Virus record (IMG/VR): IMGVR_UViG_3300025736_000238
Coordinates: 1-21,938 of that record
Origin: a virus
Length of the DNA: 21,938 nucleotides
Strand: one strand, 5' to 3'
The position numbers and the translations under genes were made by a program. The notes below the pieces were generated by a model that saw nothing but the letters and a program-made list of their open reading frames with translations, was not told the origin of the DNA and searched no databases. Position 1 is the first letter of the stretch. Every line of letters begins with the position of its first letter. Below are positions 5,741 to 11,923 of this stretch, piece after piece.

Positions 5741-5769
5741 ACCATACCATACCTTGCAACGGATGTCAA
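5741..5769 (-). promoter_or_regulatory. sigma-70-type promoter, TTGACA-N17-TATGGT
   Basis: The -35 box TTGACA is perfect (5769-5764), the spacer is 17 bases, and the -10 is TATGGT (5746-5741) within a repeated GGTATGGTATGGT run. It reads leftward and places the start of transcription at about the ATG of the 81-aa gene. The 115 bases upstream (5770-5884) contain no credible gene, only two copies of GAACGTAA in the same orientation. Confidence 0.8.
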
Positions 5770-5884
5770 GTCACTCAGCCAACCGATTTGCTGCTTGTGT
5801 TACGTTCTCTTTTCCGGCCAGTTTTCAAGCGTAGACTGGGATAGCGTTACAGCGATTACGTTCGGATTGGGGCATTGTGTTGCG

Positions 5885-6109
5885 TTACGCGTCGAGACAT
5901 TCAATTGCGGCTACTGCCGACGCCGCAACCTGGATTAGCTCATCTCGCAGTCTCGCACGTTCGCTCAGCAATGAAGCCTCACACGCTTCTCCAAATTCCT
6001 CTCCGATGATTACGAGCCATCTATCTGGGGTATGATTCTGTTTTCCCCATTTGTCGTCCTGCCTACTAAGCTCATTGGCGATGTCGAATCTGATTGCTTC
6101 TGGCAACAT
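5885..6109 (-). CDS. MazG-like nucleotide pyrophosphohydrolase family protein, 74 aa
   Basis: The sequence matches the compact MazG-like family often found in phages. RQDDKWGKQNH (16-26) is followed by DRWLVIIGEEFGEACEA (29-45), which contains the metal-binding E-E-x-x-E helix. Then comes LRDELIQVAASAVAAIECL (54-72). MazG enzymes hydrolyse non-canonical or regulatory nucleoside triphosphates; phage copies are thought to adjust nucleotide pools or ppGpp. At 74 residues it is slightly shorter than typical members. The ATG overlaps the upstream stop (TAATG) and has a GAGGAG site inside the upstream gene. Confidence 0.8.
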   Translation of the reverse strand: MLPEAIRFDIANELSRQDDKWGKQNHTPDRWLVIIGEEFGEACEASLLSERARLRDELIQVAASAVAAIECLDA

Positions 6110-6423
6110 TACTCCTCCTCAGGCGTAGCGCGGATGGCGTGGCACTTCACACACACCTCTCCGCTAGATACAAACTCGTTAGTTGCGTCTACCCATTCGT
6201 GATTGCATTCGTCATCAAGCATCTCACACGCGGCCAAGTATTGAGTCATTATGTCGGTGGCTGTCATTTCCTTTGGGTTGTTCCACATCATCTTCAGAGA
6301 GTCACGGATAGGCAGTAGCTTCTCAGCGACGATAACTGACGCCATATCATTCCACGCCACGTTGTATTCCAATTGAGGTTGCAACGCACGAACTGCTTCT
6401 ACAATCTCACTCGCTATCTTCAT
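6109..6423 (-). CDS. hypothetical protein with C-terminal zinc motif, 104 aa (paralogue of 7614-7838)
   Basis: Residues 1-73 are a duplicate of the protein at 7614-7838. Both contain an 'AEKL-PIRD-L-MMW-NP' block followed by a 'QY-AACEML' helix. After residue 73 this copy continues into a zinc-finger-like tail: CNHEW, then SGEVCVKCHAIR, with two Cys/His pairs. The other copy stops where this tail begins. The function of the shared core is unknown. An SD (GAGGAGGT) precedes the ATG at 6423. A 20-base stretch at 6215-6234 is identical to 7630-7649. Confidence 0.72.
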   Translation of the reverse strand: MKIASEIVEAVRALQPQLEYNVAWNDMASVIVAEKLLPIRDSLKMMWNNPKEMTATDIMTQYLAACEMLDDECNHEWVDATNEFVSSGEVCVKCHAIRATPEEE

Positions 6424-6466
6424 CCTCTACCTCCTCAATACGTATGGAAATAGCTCTTTTGTTACG

Positions 6467-6913
6467 TTAGTTCCACAGTGCGAACATATATTCAACAAAC
6501 ACTTTCATTCCTTCGTGGTATCGTTCGTGTGATTTCTCGTAGCTCACAGGGAAATCTGAATCCAGAATCTCGTTTGCAGCATCGAACCCATCAATCATTT
6601 GGTCAACGTGGCCATGCCACTTCTTAATCGCGGAATTGTCTTCTTCATCCGAAGGGTTATCCCAACCAAGATTGTCATAACAGCAGGATGGTATTCCTGA
6701 TTTATCACGCATTCCTGGCAACATCTCTCGCATCTTGCCAACGAGCCAATAATCAAGCGACCAAAGCGCCCTGTCATCCCAGCCACGAAAGACTCGCTGC
6801 CATGCCCATTTCACTTGCCGCCACCACTCTCCGAGGATCTCCCACGGATGCAGCAACAGATAACCCCAGCGCATTCCGAAACACCCCTTGTCGATCAAAT
6901 CTCTAGCAATCAT
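6467..6913 (-). CDS. conserved tryptophan-rich phage protein, 148 aa
   Basis: The ATG at 6913 follows AAGGAG; an upstream in-frame start would add seven residues without an SD. The N-terminal half is rich in Trp (PWEILGEWWRQVKWAWQRVF and RGWDDRALWSLDYWLVGKM). This is the pattern of a widespread phage family of unknown function, with 'IKWAWQR...RGYSDRDVW' in other members. The second half is acidic with several aromatic residues and ends VEYMFALWN. The assignment to that family is from memory of the pattern. It shows no membrane-spanning helix, so it is likely cytoplasmic. Confidence 0.72.
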   Translation of the reverse strand: MIARDLIDKGCFGMRWGYLLLHPWEILGEWWRQVKWAWQRVFRGWDDRALWSLDYWLVGKMREMLPGMRDKSGIPSCCYDNLGWDNPSDEEDNSAIKKWHGHVDQMIDGFDAANEILDSDFPVSYEKSHERYHEGMKVFVEYMFALWN

Positions 6914-6950
6914 GCCTCTCCTTATGTAACACAACCGTCAATTGCATACC

Positions 6951-7184
6951 TCACACCTGCAATGATAGCTGCCCTGTCTTGTCAAGGCTCCACCTGGCGC
7001 ACGACTTCTTCACGCCTTCCATCGTCTCCCAGCTAATCGTCTCAGTGTCAATCGGATAACCGTCTTGCCTCAGCTCGGCTATCCGTGCTGGCGCTTTCCG
7101 GCAATCAAACCTCTCGCTGATGTCGTCGCGTGTCAACCTATCGCCGTTCTGCAACGCCGCGAGGATGTCGGATTTCTGGCTCAT
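6951..7184 (-). CDS. winged-helix DNA-binding protein, 77 aa
   Basis: The first 45 residues read as a winged helix-turn-helix: KSDILAALQNGDRLTRDDI, then SERFDCRKAPARIAELRQDGYPI, with the short wing IDTETISW. Such proteins are common in phage early regions, usually as regulators or accessory replication factors. The second half is polar and ends LSLQV. The ATG overlaps the upstream stop in an ATGA junction; a GGGATGAG sequence is the nearest SD-like site. Confidence 0.7.
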   Translation of the reverse strand: MSQKSDILAALQNGDRLTRDDISERFDCRKAPARIAELRQDGYPIDTETISWETMEGVKKSCARWSLDKTGQLSLQV

Positions 7185-7621
7185 CTCATCCCCTTTGCGT
7201 TCACCAATACGAACGTGGCAACCTCACGTAGCACCTTGTATCGCGTCGAGCTGTTATCGCCAGAACACACGACGATATCGCCGGTCTCTAGCGCTTCTGT
7301 AAGCTGTTCACGAATAGCCTCTGTCTTGCATTCTACGTGTAACTCAGTTAGTGCCCTGCTGCCATTCTTAGATATATACGGTGCGTCGTCATGCCATCGG
7401 CAATCGGCGTCATGGAAGTCAATTTCTCTTTCCTTTCTGAATACCTTCTTATTCGGCGAACAAGCCTCGGCCTCAGACCGCAGAAACATCAGCCGCACTC
7501 CACCGCTACGCGGCACTCGCTGTATATCTGCCCCGGCAGCTCTCATACATTTTCTGGCATGGCTAAGAGAGCAACCAATGATCCGCGCGGCTTCGGCTGT
7601 GCCTATGCGTTCGTCAGACAT
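7181..7621 (-). CDS. helix-turn-helix protein, 146 aa
   Basis: The ATG at 7621 follows GAGGA by five bases. The upstream in-frame start is rejected because it lies inside the preceding gene without an SD. Residues 5-32 (IGTAEAARIIGCSLSHARKCMRAAG, in overlapping blocks) form an excisionase/MerR-type helix-turn-helix. The central part is charged (NKKVFRKEREIDFHDADCRWHDD) and the C-terminal 60 residues look alpha/beta. It could be a DNA-binding regulator. The gene overlaps the previous one by eight bases and the next by four. Confidence 0.7.
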   Translation of the reverse strand: MSDERIGTAEAARIIGCSLSHARKCMRAAGADIQRVPRSGGVRLMFLRSEAEACSPNKKVFRKEREIDFHDADCRWHDDAPYISKNGSRALTELHVECKTEAIREQLTEALETGDIVVCSGDNSSTRYKVLREVATFVLVNAKGMR

Positions 7622-7838
7622 CTTTATCCTCAAGCATCTCACACGCGGCTGTGTACTGTGCCAGCATGTCGCTAGGCGTCATCGCCTCTGGATTGTCCCA
7701 CATCATGTGAAGCGCATCACGAATCGGCATCAGCTTCGCGGCGAGGATAGAATTCAGCTCATCTCGACAAACGGTGATCGTAAACCAATCGCCGTCACCA
7801 TGCCCAATCGCCGTTGCAATCTCATCTACTATCTTCAT
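7614..7838 (-). CDS. hypothetical protein, 74 aa (paralogue of 6109-6423)
   Basis: The ATG at 7838 is preceded by AAGGAGGTGCGTG, so the much longer upstream frame is discarded. Residues 31-71 match residues 32-73 of the 104-residue protein at 6109-6423 almost position by position (LMPIRDALHMMWDNP versus LLPIRDSLKMMWNNP; QYTAACEML versus QYLAACEML). This copy ends at EDKDV and lacks the zinc tail. Function unknown. The two copies are separated by three genes. Confidence 0.72.
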   Translation of the reverse strand: MKIVDEIATAIGHGDGDWFTITVCRDELNSILAAKLMPIRDALHMMWDNPEAMTPSDMLAQYTAACEMLEDKDV

Positions 7839-8043
7839 CACGCACCTCCTTGTCCTCAGTCTCGATATCAACAACAAGCGCAGGATCGCCCGTCCACTTC
7901 TCTGCTGCTTCACGAGTTGCGAATACCGGCAACGCCCCGACCTGTCCATTCGCCCACTTCAACTCTAGCTTAGGAATCTTGAACGGTAGGTTGCTATCTA
8001 CCTCCATCGTCTTACAGAACATCTTTGCAGCGTATAGACGCAT
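7822..8043 (-). CDS. hypothetical protein, 73 aa
   Basis: The ATG at 8043 is chosen because AGGAGG lies seven bases upstream; this makes it overlap the previous gene by 32 bases. The core (ANGQVGALPVFATREAAEKWTGD) has the look of small phage proteins that report or bind a parameter value, but no family can be named. The last 15 residues are strongly acidic (VVDIETEDKEVRDEDSR). An alternative, later start at an internal ATG would remove the overlap but has no SD. Confidence 0.62.
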   Translation of the reverse strand: MRLYAAKMFCKTMEVDSNLPFKIPKLELKWANGQVGALPVFATREAAEKWTGDPALVVDIETEDKEVRDEDSR

Positions 8044-8290
8044 CACGCGCCTCCTTGTACAGGAACTTAGCTTTCTCTTCGTCACTTAGCGCATCGAACC
8101 GCTCCCACATATCCCAAAACCCGCGCGGTATGTTCATCCGTGGATCATGGTCGGATCTGCGCAGCGGCGTCGGCCCGTGATAGTGATGCACCTCGAATAG
8201 GTAGCCCTCGAATTCGTAGACCGGCTCGAAGCCACAGACGAAGCCATCAGGTACACCGGGCTTGTTGCTCTTCAGTCGTAGGCAAACCAT
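8012..8290 (-). CDS. hypothetical protein, 92 aa
   Basis: A GAGGAG site lies directly upstream of the ATG at 8290. The middle of the protein, FEVHHYHGPTPLRRSDHDPR, is followed by RGFWDMWERFDALSDEEKAKF, an aromatic-plus-helix block that recurs in phage proteins of unknown function. No catalytic motif is evident although three histidines cluster in VHHYHG. It lies two genes after the helicase loader in the same transcript. Confidence 0.7.
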   Translation of the reverse strand: MVCLRLKSNKPGVPDGFVCGFEPVYEFEGYLFEVHHYHGPTPLRRSDHDPRMNIPRGFWDMWERFDALSDEEKAKFLYKEARDASIRCKDVL

Positions 8291-8299
8291 TACTCCTCC

Positions 8300-8437
8300 T
8301 CAATCTCGCCTGGAATAGTACGTCTCGCGCCCATCGTCTAACCGGACGAGCCAAAGCCAGCAACTCGAATCAGGCAAATCTTTGCCGACAATGACGCCGT
8401 GGCCGTGTTGCGTCGTCACTTGTGACCCTATTGTCAT
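8300..8437 (-). CDS. SH3/KOW-like small protein, 45 aa
   Basis: The frame from ATG 8437 to TGA 8300 encodes a short all-beta protein: VTTQHGHGVIVGKDL, then CWLWLVRLDDGRETYYS. The alternation of strands around HGxGVIVG and VRLDDGR resembles small KOW/SH3-like barrels that bind nucleic acid or ribosomal partners. GGAGG lies eight bases before the ATG, inside the end of the dnaC-like gene, and the ATG overlaps that gene by one base. Confidence 0.65.
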   Translation of the reverse strand: MTIGSQVTTQHGHGVIVGKDLPDSSCWLWLVRLDDGRETYYSRRD

Positions 8438-9027
8438 CACGCGCCTCCACTCAGCCGGTAATCCGCTTGCTTCATCTCAACCATCGTACACGTCTCAACC
8501 CACCGTGATACCGCGCGATCAGTGTAGCGCTCCTTGATCCCTTGCACCGTCAGATTTGTAGACACGGCGATGGGCTTCATGTCGTTGTAGCGTCCATTGA
8601 TAATCTGCGCCAGCTCCTCGTCGATGAACTCAGTTGAGCGCTCCACTCCGAGATCGTCTAACACCATCAGGTCAGCAGACAGACATTGCCTAACCGTGCG
8701 CCTCGTGTTGTTGCGAATGTCGTCACGTAACGCGGCCACTAGATCCAGCATCGGATAGAACGCCACAGTCTTGACCTCTTTCGACACCGCGACCGTCACG
8801 CCGTCCCTATCCTCAAACTGGGGATCAGCGTCTTGGTGGAATATCTGAGCGACGGCAGATAGCAGATGTGTCTTGCCTGTACCTACTGGGCCGATCAACA
8901 GTAGCCCTCCAGTAGAACCGTCAATGAAAGCATGACACGCGGCTCTGGCCTCTTCGCATCCAGGCGGACAGTTGTAGTTCTCAATCGTCGCGTTCTCGAA
9001 TCGCTTGCCAATTACTCCGTAGATCAT
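8437..9027 (-). CDS. DnaC/IstB-type helicase loader ATPase, 196 aa
   Basis: This AAA+ protein has the features of phage helicase loaders. The Walker A motif GPVGTGKTH is at residues 46-54 and Walker B LMVLDDLG at about 120-127. A sensor-1 region STNLT lies at 156-160 and the arginine-finger region TDRAVSRW at 169-176. Such proteins load the replicative DnaB-type helicase at the phage origin. The usual N-terminal helicase-binding domain is short here, about 30 residues, with two cysteines (NCPPGC). It lies two genes after the winged-helix replication protein, the standard order. The ATG overlaps the upstream stop (ATGA). Confidence 0.92.
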   Translation of the reverse strand: MIYGVIGKRFENATIENYNCPPGCEEARAACHAFIDGSTGGLLLIGPVGTGKTHLLSAVAQIFHQDADPQFEDRDGVTVAVSKEVKTVAFYPMLDLVAALRDDIRNNTRRTVRQCLSADLMVLDDLGVERSTEFIDEELAQIINGRYNDMKPIAVSTNLTVQGIKERYTDRAVSRWVETCTMVEMKQADYRLSGGA

Positions 9028-9305
9028 GACGCCTCCTCTATAAGCGAGTAAACAACACGGGCAACCATAGCCGCGTTAACACGCTGCAACACAACGCCTG
9101 CGTGGTCAACAATCTTGAACCATGGAACATAGGCTGCTTGTCCTGTCTCACGATACGGTATGATGCCACTAACAATCACTTGTTGGTGACTGTCAGGATC
9201 CCAAACCGTCTCGCCTTGCTCTATCTTATATTGCCCGTCAATGTCAAGATACAAAGCGGATATCTTTCGATCATCATTCAGGATGTTAGTTCCCAACTCG
9301 CTCAT
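9024..9305 (-). CDS. hypothetical protein between replication genes, 93 aa
   Basis: The start at 9305 has AAGGAGG at the proper distance, and it overlaps the stop of the replication protein gene by one base. The product is predicted mostly beta (LYLDIDGQYKIEQGE; QQVIVSGIIPY; AYVPWFKIVDHAGVVL) with one C-terminal helix (NAAMVARVVYSLIEEA). No family recognised. Its place between the winged-helix protein and the helicase loader suggests a replication accessory role, but this is only position. Confidence 0.68.
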   Translation of the reverse strand: MSELGTNILNDDRKISALYLDIDGQYKIEQGETVWDPDSHQQVIVSGIIPYRETGQAAYVPWFKIVDHAGVVLQRVNAAMVARVVYSLIEEAS

Positions 9306-10087
9306 CACGCCTCCTTGTTGAACGCGTTCACGTATACGCTCGCGTCCCTATCATGTGTTTCGCCTCTGCTTCCAGACTTCAACCCCGCGCTGTACTTGTC
9401 AGGCATAGCACCCGCCGCGTAGTTCGCTATCCATTTGCGGATCGTGTTGATCGTCCACGTCCAGCCGAGATCCTTCAGGCGAACCATGCAGCCGGTTACT
9501 TGCTCAACTGTGTATGCTTCTTCAACGACCATCTGCTTCATGCCTTGTTGGATTGGGAGCCATGATTTACCGCGAGGTCGTGCGCCTTGAAGCTCTGCGT
9601 ATTTCTCAGTGAGCAGATTGAGATCATCCTTTGACATCTTCGGATTGTCCGAAGGAGGTTCTTTACTACCCTCTACACTTAACTCTACACTCTCTATAAG
9701 AGATAACTCCTCGGGTAGTAATGGGTTACTCCTCGGGGCGTTATGGGACGCACCTATAGGCGTAATGGGAATCTCCATTGCTACTCTAGGTGTAATGGGA
9801 AATAGGCGTCTATCTCGCTTGCCGTTGGGACCGTATTCTCTGCGCAGGTATCCCTTCTCTACTAGCTCGGATATGTACTTGCCGATGGTTCGATCTGAGA
9901 ATCCCATCTGTTTGCCTAGCCACTCGTTCGATGCGTAGCAATACCCTGTTTTTCCAATGAGTCCTGTGACTCTTCCGCATACAACCTTTTCACCCATGCA
10001 GATGTCAGTCGCCGCAAGTATTTCAGGGGAGATTAGCACCCATCCTAGCTCGTTGTTTGAATGTTCAATATCGTCCTGTGTTTCCAT
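9305..10087 (-). CDS. winged-helix replication initiation-type protein, 260 aa
   Basis: The ATG at 10087 follows GAGGTG by seven bases; the GTG nine bases upstream would place the start within the SD. Residues 36-83 form a winged helix (CYASNEWLGKQMGFS then RTIGKYISELVEKGYLRR). The C-terminal 60 residues (VEQVTGCMVRL then LGWTWTINTIRKWIANY) resemble the end of phage replication-organiser proteins of the DnaD/O type that hand DNA to the helicase loader. The low-complexity linker (about 110-160) is typical. It is the first gene after the promoter at 10178-10206 and precedes a DnaC-like gene. The exact family is uncertain. Confidence 0.78.
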   Translation of the reverse strand: METQDDIEHSNNELGWVLISPEILAATDICMGEKVVCGRVTGLIGKTGYCYASNEWLGKQMGFSDRTIGKYISELVEKGYLRREYGPNGKRDRRLFPITPRVAMEIPITPIGASHNAPRSNPLLPEELSLIESVELSVEGSKEPPSDNPKMSKDDLNLLTEKYAELQGARPRGKSWLPIQQGMKQMVVEEAYTVEQVTGCMVRLKDLGWTWTINTIRKWIANYAAGAMPDKYSAGLKSGSRGETHDRDASVYVNAFNKEA

Positions 10088-10106
10088 TCCTATCACCTCA
10101 CTAAGT

Positions 10107-10177
10107 AGATGTGGGGACGGCCCGCCGCTTAGTGGCGGACACGCAAAGGCGTCCCGGAAGACCGCCCCGCAACATCT
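10107..10177 (-). promoter_or_regulatory. folded 5' leader of the replication operon
   Basis: The transcript between the -10 box and the SD can fold into a three-way junction. The closing helix is AGATGT (10177-10172) with ACATCT (10112-10107). It continues as GGGG-CGG with CCG-U-CCCC. Two inner hairpins follow, GGACGC/GUGUCC with a 6-base loop and CCGC/GCGG. The fold ends about 12 bases before the SD region. It is not followed by a U tract, so it is not an ordinary terminator. Regulation of translation, mRNA stability or an origin function are options. Confidence 0.55.
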
Positions 10178-10206
10178 ATTATAGCACGTTACGTCGTTAA
10201 ATCAAA
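10178..10206 (-). promoter_or_regulatory. promoter of the replication operon, TTTGAT-N17-TATAAT
   Basis: A perfect -10 box TATAAT lies at 10183-10178. With a 17-base spacer the -35 is TTTGAT (10206-10201); with 16 bases it is TTGATT. The spacer contains the ACGT-rich near-palindrome TTAACGACGTAACG, a possible protein site. It reads leftward into the winged-helix protein and helicase loader. Confidence 0.72.
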
Positions 10207-10261
10207 GGAGTCCCACCGCCCGATAACCTGTGCTTTCGCACTTGGTTCCTTTCGTTTGATT
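10200..10261 (-). other. stem-loop element upstream of the replication promoter
   Basis: On the minus strand AATCAA-(5)-AGGA (10261-10247) pairs with TCCT-TTGATT (10209-10200). Inside lies AACC/GGTT and then the hairpin GTGC-GAAA-GCAC with a GNRA tetraloop (10241-10230). The 3' arm contains the -35 hexamer. A separate hairpin GGGC-TTCG-GCCC lies at 10263-10274, just after the SWIM-protein gene, without a U tract. With the leader at 10107-10177 these fill the 198-base gap 10088-10285, which has no gene. Confidence 0.5.
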
Positions 10262-10285
10262 CGGGCCGAAGCCCACGATGGCTCC

Positions 10286-10720
10286 TCATATCTTCATCAA
10301 CCGTTCAACTTCCGCGAACCACGCCGCGCGTGCCTCGTGCGCTCGCATATCTGCCTGAACCGCCTCAAGCCCTAAGCGGCTCAGTTCGTCTGTCTTGGCT
10401 ACTTGTACTGGTTCAACGTCCTCAGGCGGCTGCTGTGTATCTGACGGCTTCTCAGGCGCTAATCCCTTCGACACTGCGTAGAACGCTACGACGTGCCAAC
10501 AGAGCTTACGAGCGTCGCAATCGCATGTTGTAGCCAGGATCGACTTATTGCCCGGATCGTCATCGTGAATCGCAATGTGAGTAGTATACACAGCGTCTGG
10601 CGTACTACGCGACTTGACATCGGCCACGCTAAGGCTATCTGAGTGGATCGTCACGAGGTCGCGGACGTTTGGCGGCAGCTCAGGGATCTTGGCGAGTATG
10701 TCTGAGACTAGGACTTTCAT
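10286..10720 (-). CDS. SWIM zinc-finger protein, 144 aa
   Basis: Residues 66-76 read CDCDARKLCWH, the SWIM signature C-x-C-x(n)-C-x-H, preceded by strand-rich sequence (VYTTHIAIHDDD) and followed by VVAFYAVSKGL, as in known SWIM domains. SWIM domains bind zinc and mediate DNA or protein contacts. The N-terminal 40 residues and the C-terminal 50 (a helix around AVQADMRAHEARAAWF) are of unknown role. It is the last gene of the recombination operon before the non-coding gap. The SD GGAGGC precedes the ATG at 10720. Confidence 0.82.
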   Translation of the reverse strand: MKVLVSDILAKIPELPPNVRDLVTIHSDSLSVADVKSRSTPDAVYTTHIAIHDDDPGNKSILATTCDCDARKLCWHVVAFYAVSKGLAPEKPSDTQQPPEDVEPVQVAKTDELSRLGLEAVQADMRAHEARAAWFAEVERLMKI

Positions 10721-10729
10721 TGTGCCTCC

Positions 10730-10960
10730 TTAGTCTGAGCTGTCAATGTGGTGAAGGATCTTACATTCGTCGCAGATGTAAACGTGATCTGTACCGCGAA
10801 ACTGATACAGGCTGTTGTCTATGCTGCGCATTTTGTGGCCAAGTGCTTTGCACGCAACTGTCTTCGAATGGTTAATCCCATCATCTTGCCACCCGCAATC
10901 TTCGTACCCTTTCGTTTGCTCACGGTACGTACCGTGGTTTGGGTTTCGTGGTGTTTGCAT
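10730..10960 (-). CDS. hypothetical Cys/His-rich protein, 76 aa
   Basis: AGGAGG lies six bases before the ATG at 10960. The protein contains scattered Cys and His with a final cluster ICDECKILHH (62-71) and an earlier ACKALGH (36-42), which together could hold one zinc ion. Otherwise it is polar, with no hydrophobic segment. I recognise no family. Its SWIM neighbour is also a zinc protein. Confidence 0.65.
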   Translation of the reverse strand: MQTPRNPNHGTYREQTKGYEDCGWQDDGINHSKTVACKALGHKMRSIDNSLYQFRGTDHVYICDECKILHHIDSSD

Positions 10961-10969
10961 TCCAGCCTC

Positions 10970-11122
10970 CTACATTACAGATAGATCGTCGATTGCTGCC
11001 TGAAGCTCGTCGATAAGATGTGTTCGTTCGTTGCAGTCAAAAGTTCCAGCGTCTATAGCTATCCCTCCAACGACAACCTCTACGTTCGCTAGGTTTCCAA
11101 TCTTACGTATTTTGATTTCCAT
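10970..11122 (-). CDS. hypothetical protein, 50 aa
   Basis: The frame runs from ATG 11122, overlapping the preceding TGA by one base, to TAG 10970. The product is strand-rich in its first half (MEIKIRKIGNLANVEVVVGG) with a C-terminal helix (THLIDELQAAIDDLS). GGAGG lies five bases before the ATG, inside the previous gene. This beta-then-helix build is common among tiny phage proteins; no function can be assigned. Confidence 0.62.
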   Translation of the reverse strand: MEIKIRKIGNLANVEVVVGGIAIDAGTFDCNERTHLIDELQAAIDDLSVM

Positions 11123-11268
11123 CACGCCTCCTCGCACTCGCCGTTATCTCCGCAACTCGGACAGTATCCAATCGACGCGTCAACAGGTCGCAGCTCTTCA
11201 TACTCATCCTTCGGCCAACTGTTTCCGCACACTTTGCATGTTACTTTCTCTATGAGAGGGAATGACAT
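11122..11268 (-). CDS. small zinc-ribbon protein, 48 aa
   Basis: The frame from ATG 11268 to TGA 11122 encodes a zinc ribbon: CKVCGNSW at 11-18 and YCPSCGDNGEC at 35-45, with an acidic linker between. AAGGAGG precedes the ATG by about seven bases. It is one of at least six small Cys-rich proteins in this phage segment. Role unknown; nucleic-acid binding is likely for ribbons of this kind. Confidence 0.68.
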   Translation of the reverse strand: MSFPLIEKVTCKVCGNSWPKDEYEELRPVDASIGYCPSCGDNGECEEA

Positions 11269-11311
11269 CACTTACCTCCTTGAAACTCAGCGCGGATCAT
11301 GTCGCGCATCC

Positions 11312-11923
11312 TTAAACGGTTAGAGTTAGCTCCGCGCACACTTCGTCAAGCTCTTCGCAGAACTCAATCAGCGCCGCCTCCAACTTGTCACAGAAGATGC
11401 TATCGCGGTATACGCGCAGGGTGAACAGCGGCAAGCCTGGGACGTACGATACGAAGTCACACCAAAGTCGCCCAGTTACGAGTAGCTGGCCTTGCACCTG
11501 CTGGATGTACGCGGTCGGCAGCTTAGGCTCCAGCGTCAACAGCCGCTCCACCTGCGTCTTCCCAAGCGGGTTCTTCAGCTCAACCAACCCGTCATCTCCT
11601 ACCAGCCCGTCAGGACTTGCACCCCATCGGCCGCAATCGCTGATGCACAATCCAACCTGAACGACTTCAACCTCGTTCTCCATCTCGTACACCTGGCGAC
11701 TCAGAGATTCACGCTCGGATCCCTTCTGCATTGCAATAGAGATGAACGTGTCCTCCTGCGCACCTGTCAATCGTTCAGCAGCCAGCTCGTACATGTAGGC
11801 TGTGCGAGACTTCGACGGCTCGCCTTTGCTGGTGACGATTCGCGAGTATTGAGAAGACGTCGGCTTGCTAAGTCGTTCCGCCCACCATTCCGGCGAGTAT
11901 TGCTCACAGTTGATGATCCTCAT
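11312..11923 (-). CDS. YqaJ/lambda-type exonuclease, 203 aa
   Basis: The nuclease motifs of the YqaJ/lambda exonuclease fold are present in order. They are an N-terminal EQYSPEWWAERLSKPTSSQ block, GSERES at 68-73, GASPDGLVGDDG at 101-112 with the metal-binding Asp, VELKNP at 114-119 with the E-x-K catalytic pair, and the helix YIQQVQGQL at 139-147. These enzymes digest one strand of a double-stranded end to expose 3' single strands. The partner annealing protein (ERF) is encoded directly upstream with a four-base overlap, so the two form a recombination pair. Length is normal for the phage family. Confidence 0.9.
   Translation of the reverse strand: MRIINCEQYSPEWWAERLSKPTSSQYSRIVTSKGEPSKSRTAYMYELAAERLTGAQEDTFISIAMQKGSERESLSRQVYEMENEVEVVQVGLCISDCGRWGASPDGLVGDDGLVELKNPLGKTQVERLLTLEPKLPTAYIQQVQGQLLVTGRLWCDFVSYVPGLPLFTLRVYRDSIFCDKLEAALIEFCEELDEVCAELTLTV

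Noticed and set aside
6951-6990. TTGACA promoter inside the 77-aa gene
   Set aside because: The nearest -10-like hexamer is only about 12 bases away, and the sequence is explained by coding for the gene's C-terminus.
7065-7973. Open frame of 302 codons on the plus strand
   Set aside because: It crosses four minus-strand genes with good SDs and overlapping junctions, has no SD of its own, and its translation has no recognisable domain.
10263-10274. Intrinsic terminator GGGC-TTCG-GCCC after the SWIM gene
   Set aside because: The 4-pair stem is short and is followed by GAATCAAACG with no U tract, so it was kept only as a hairpin.
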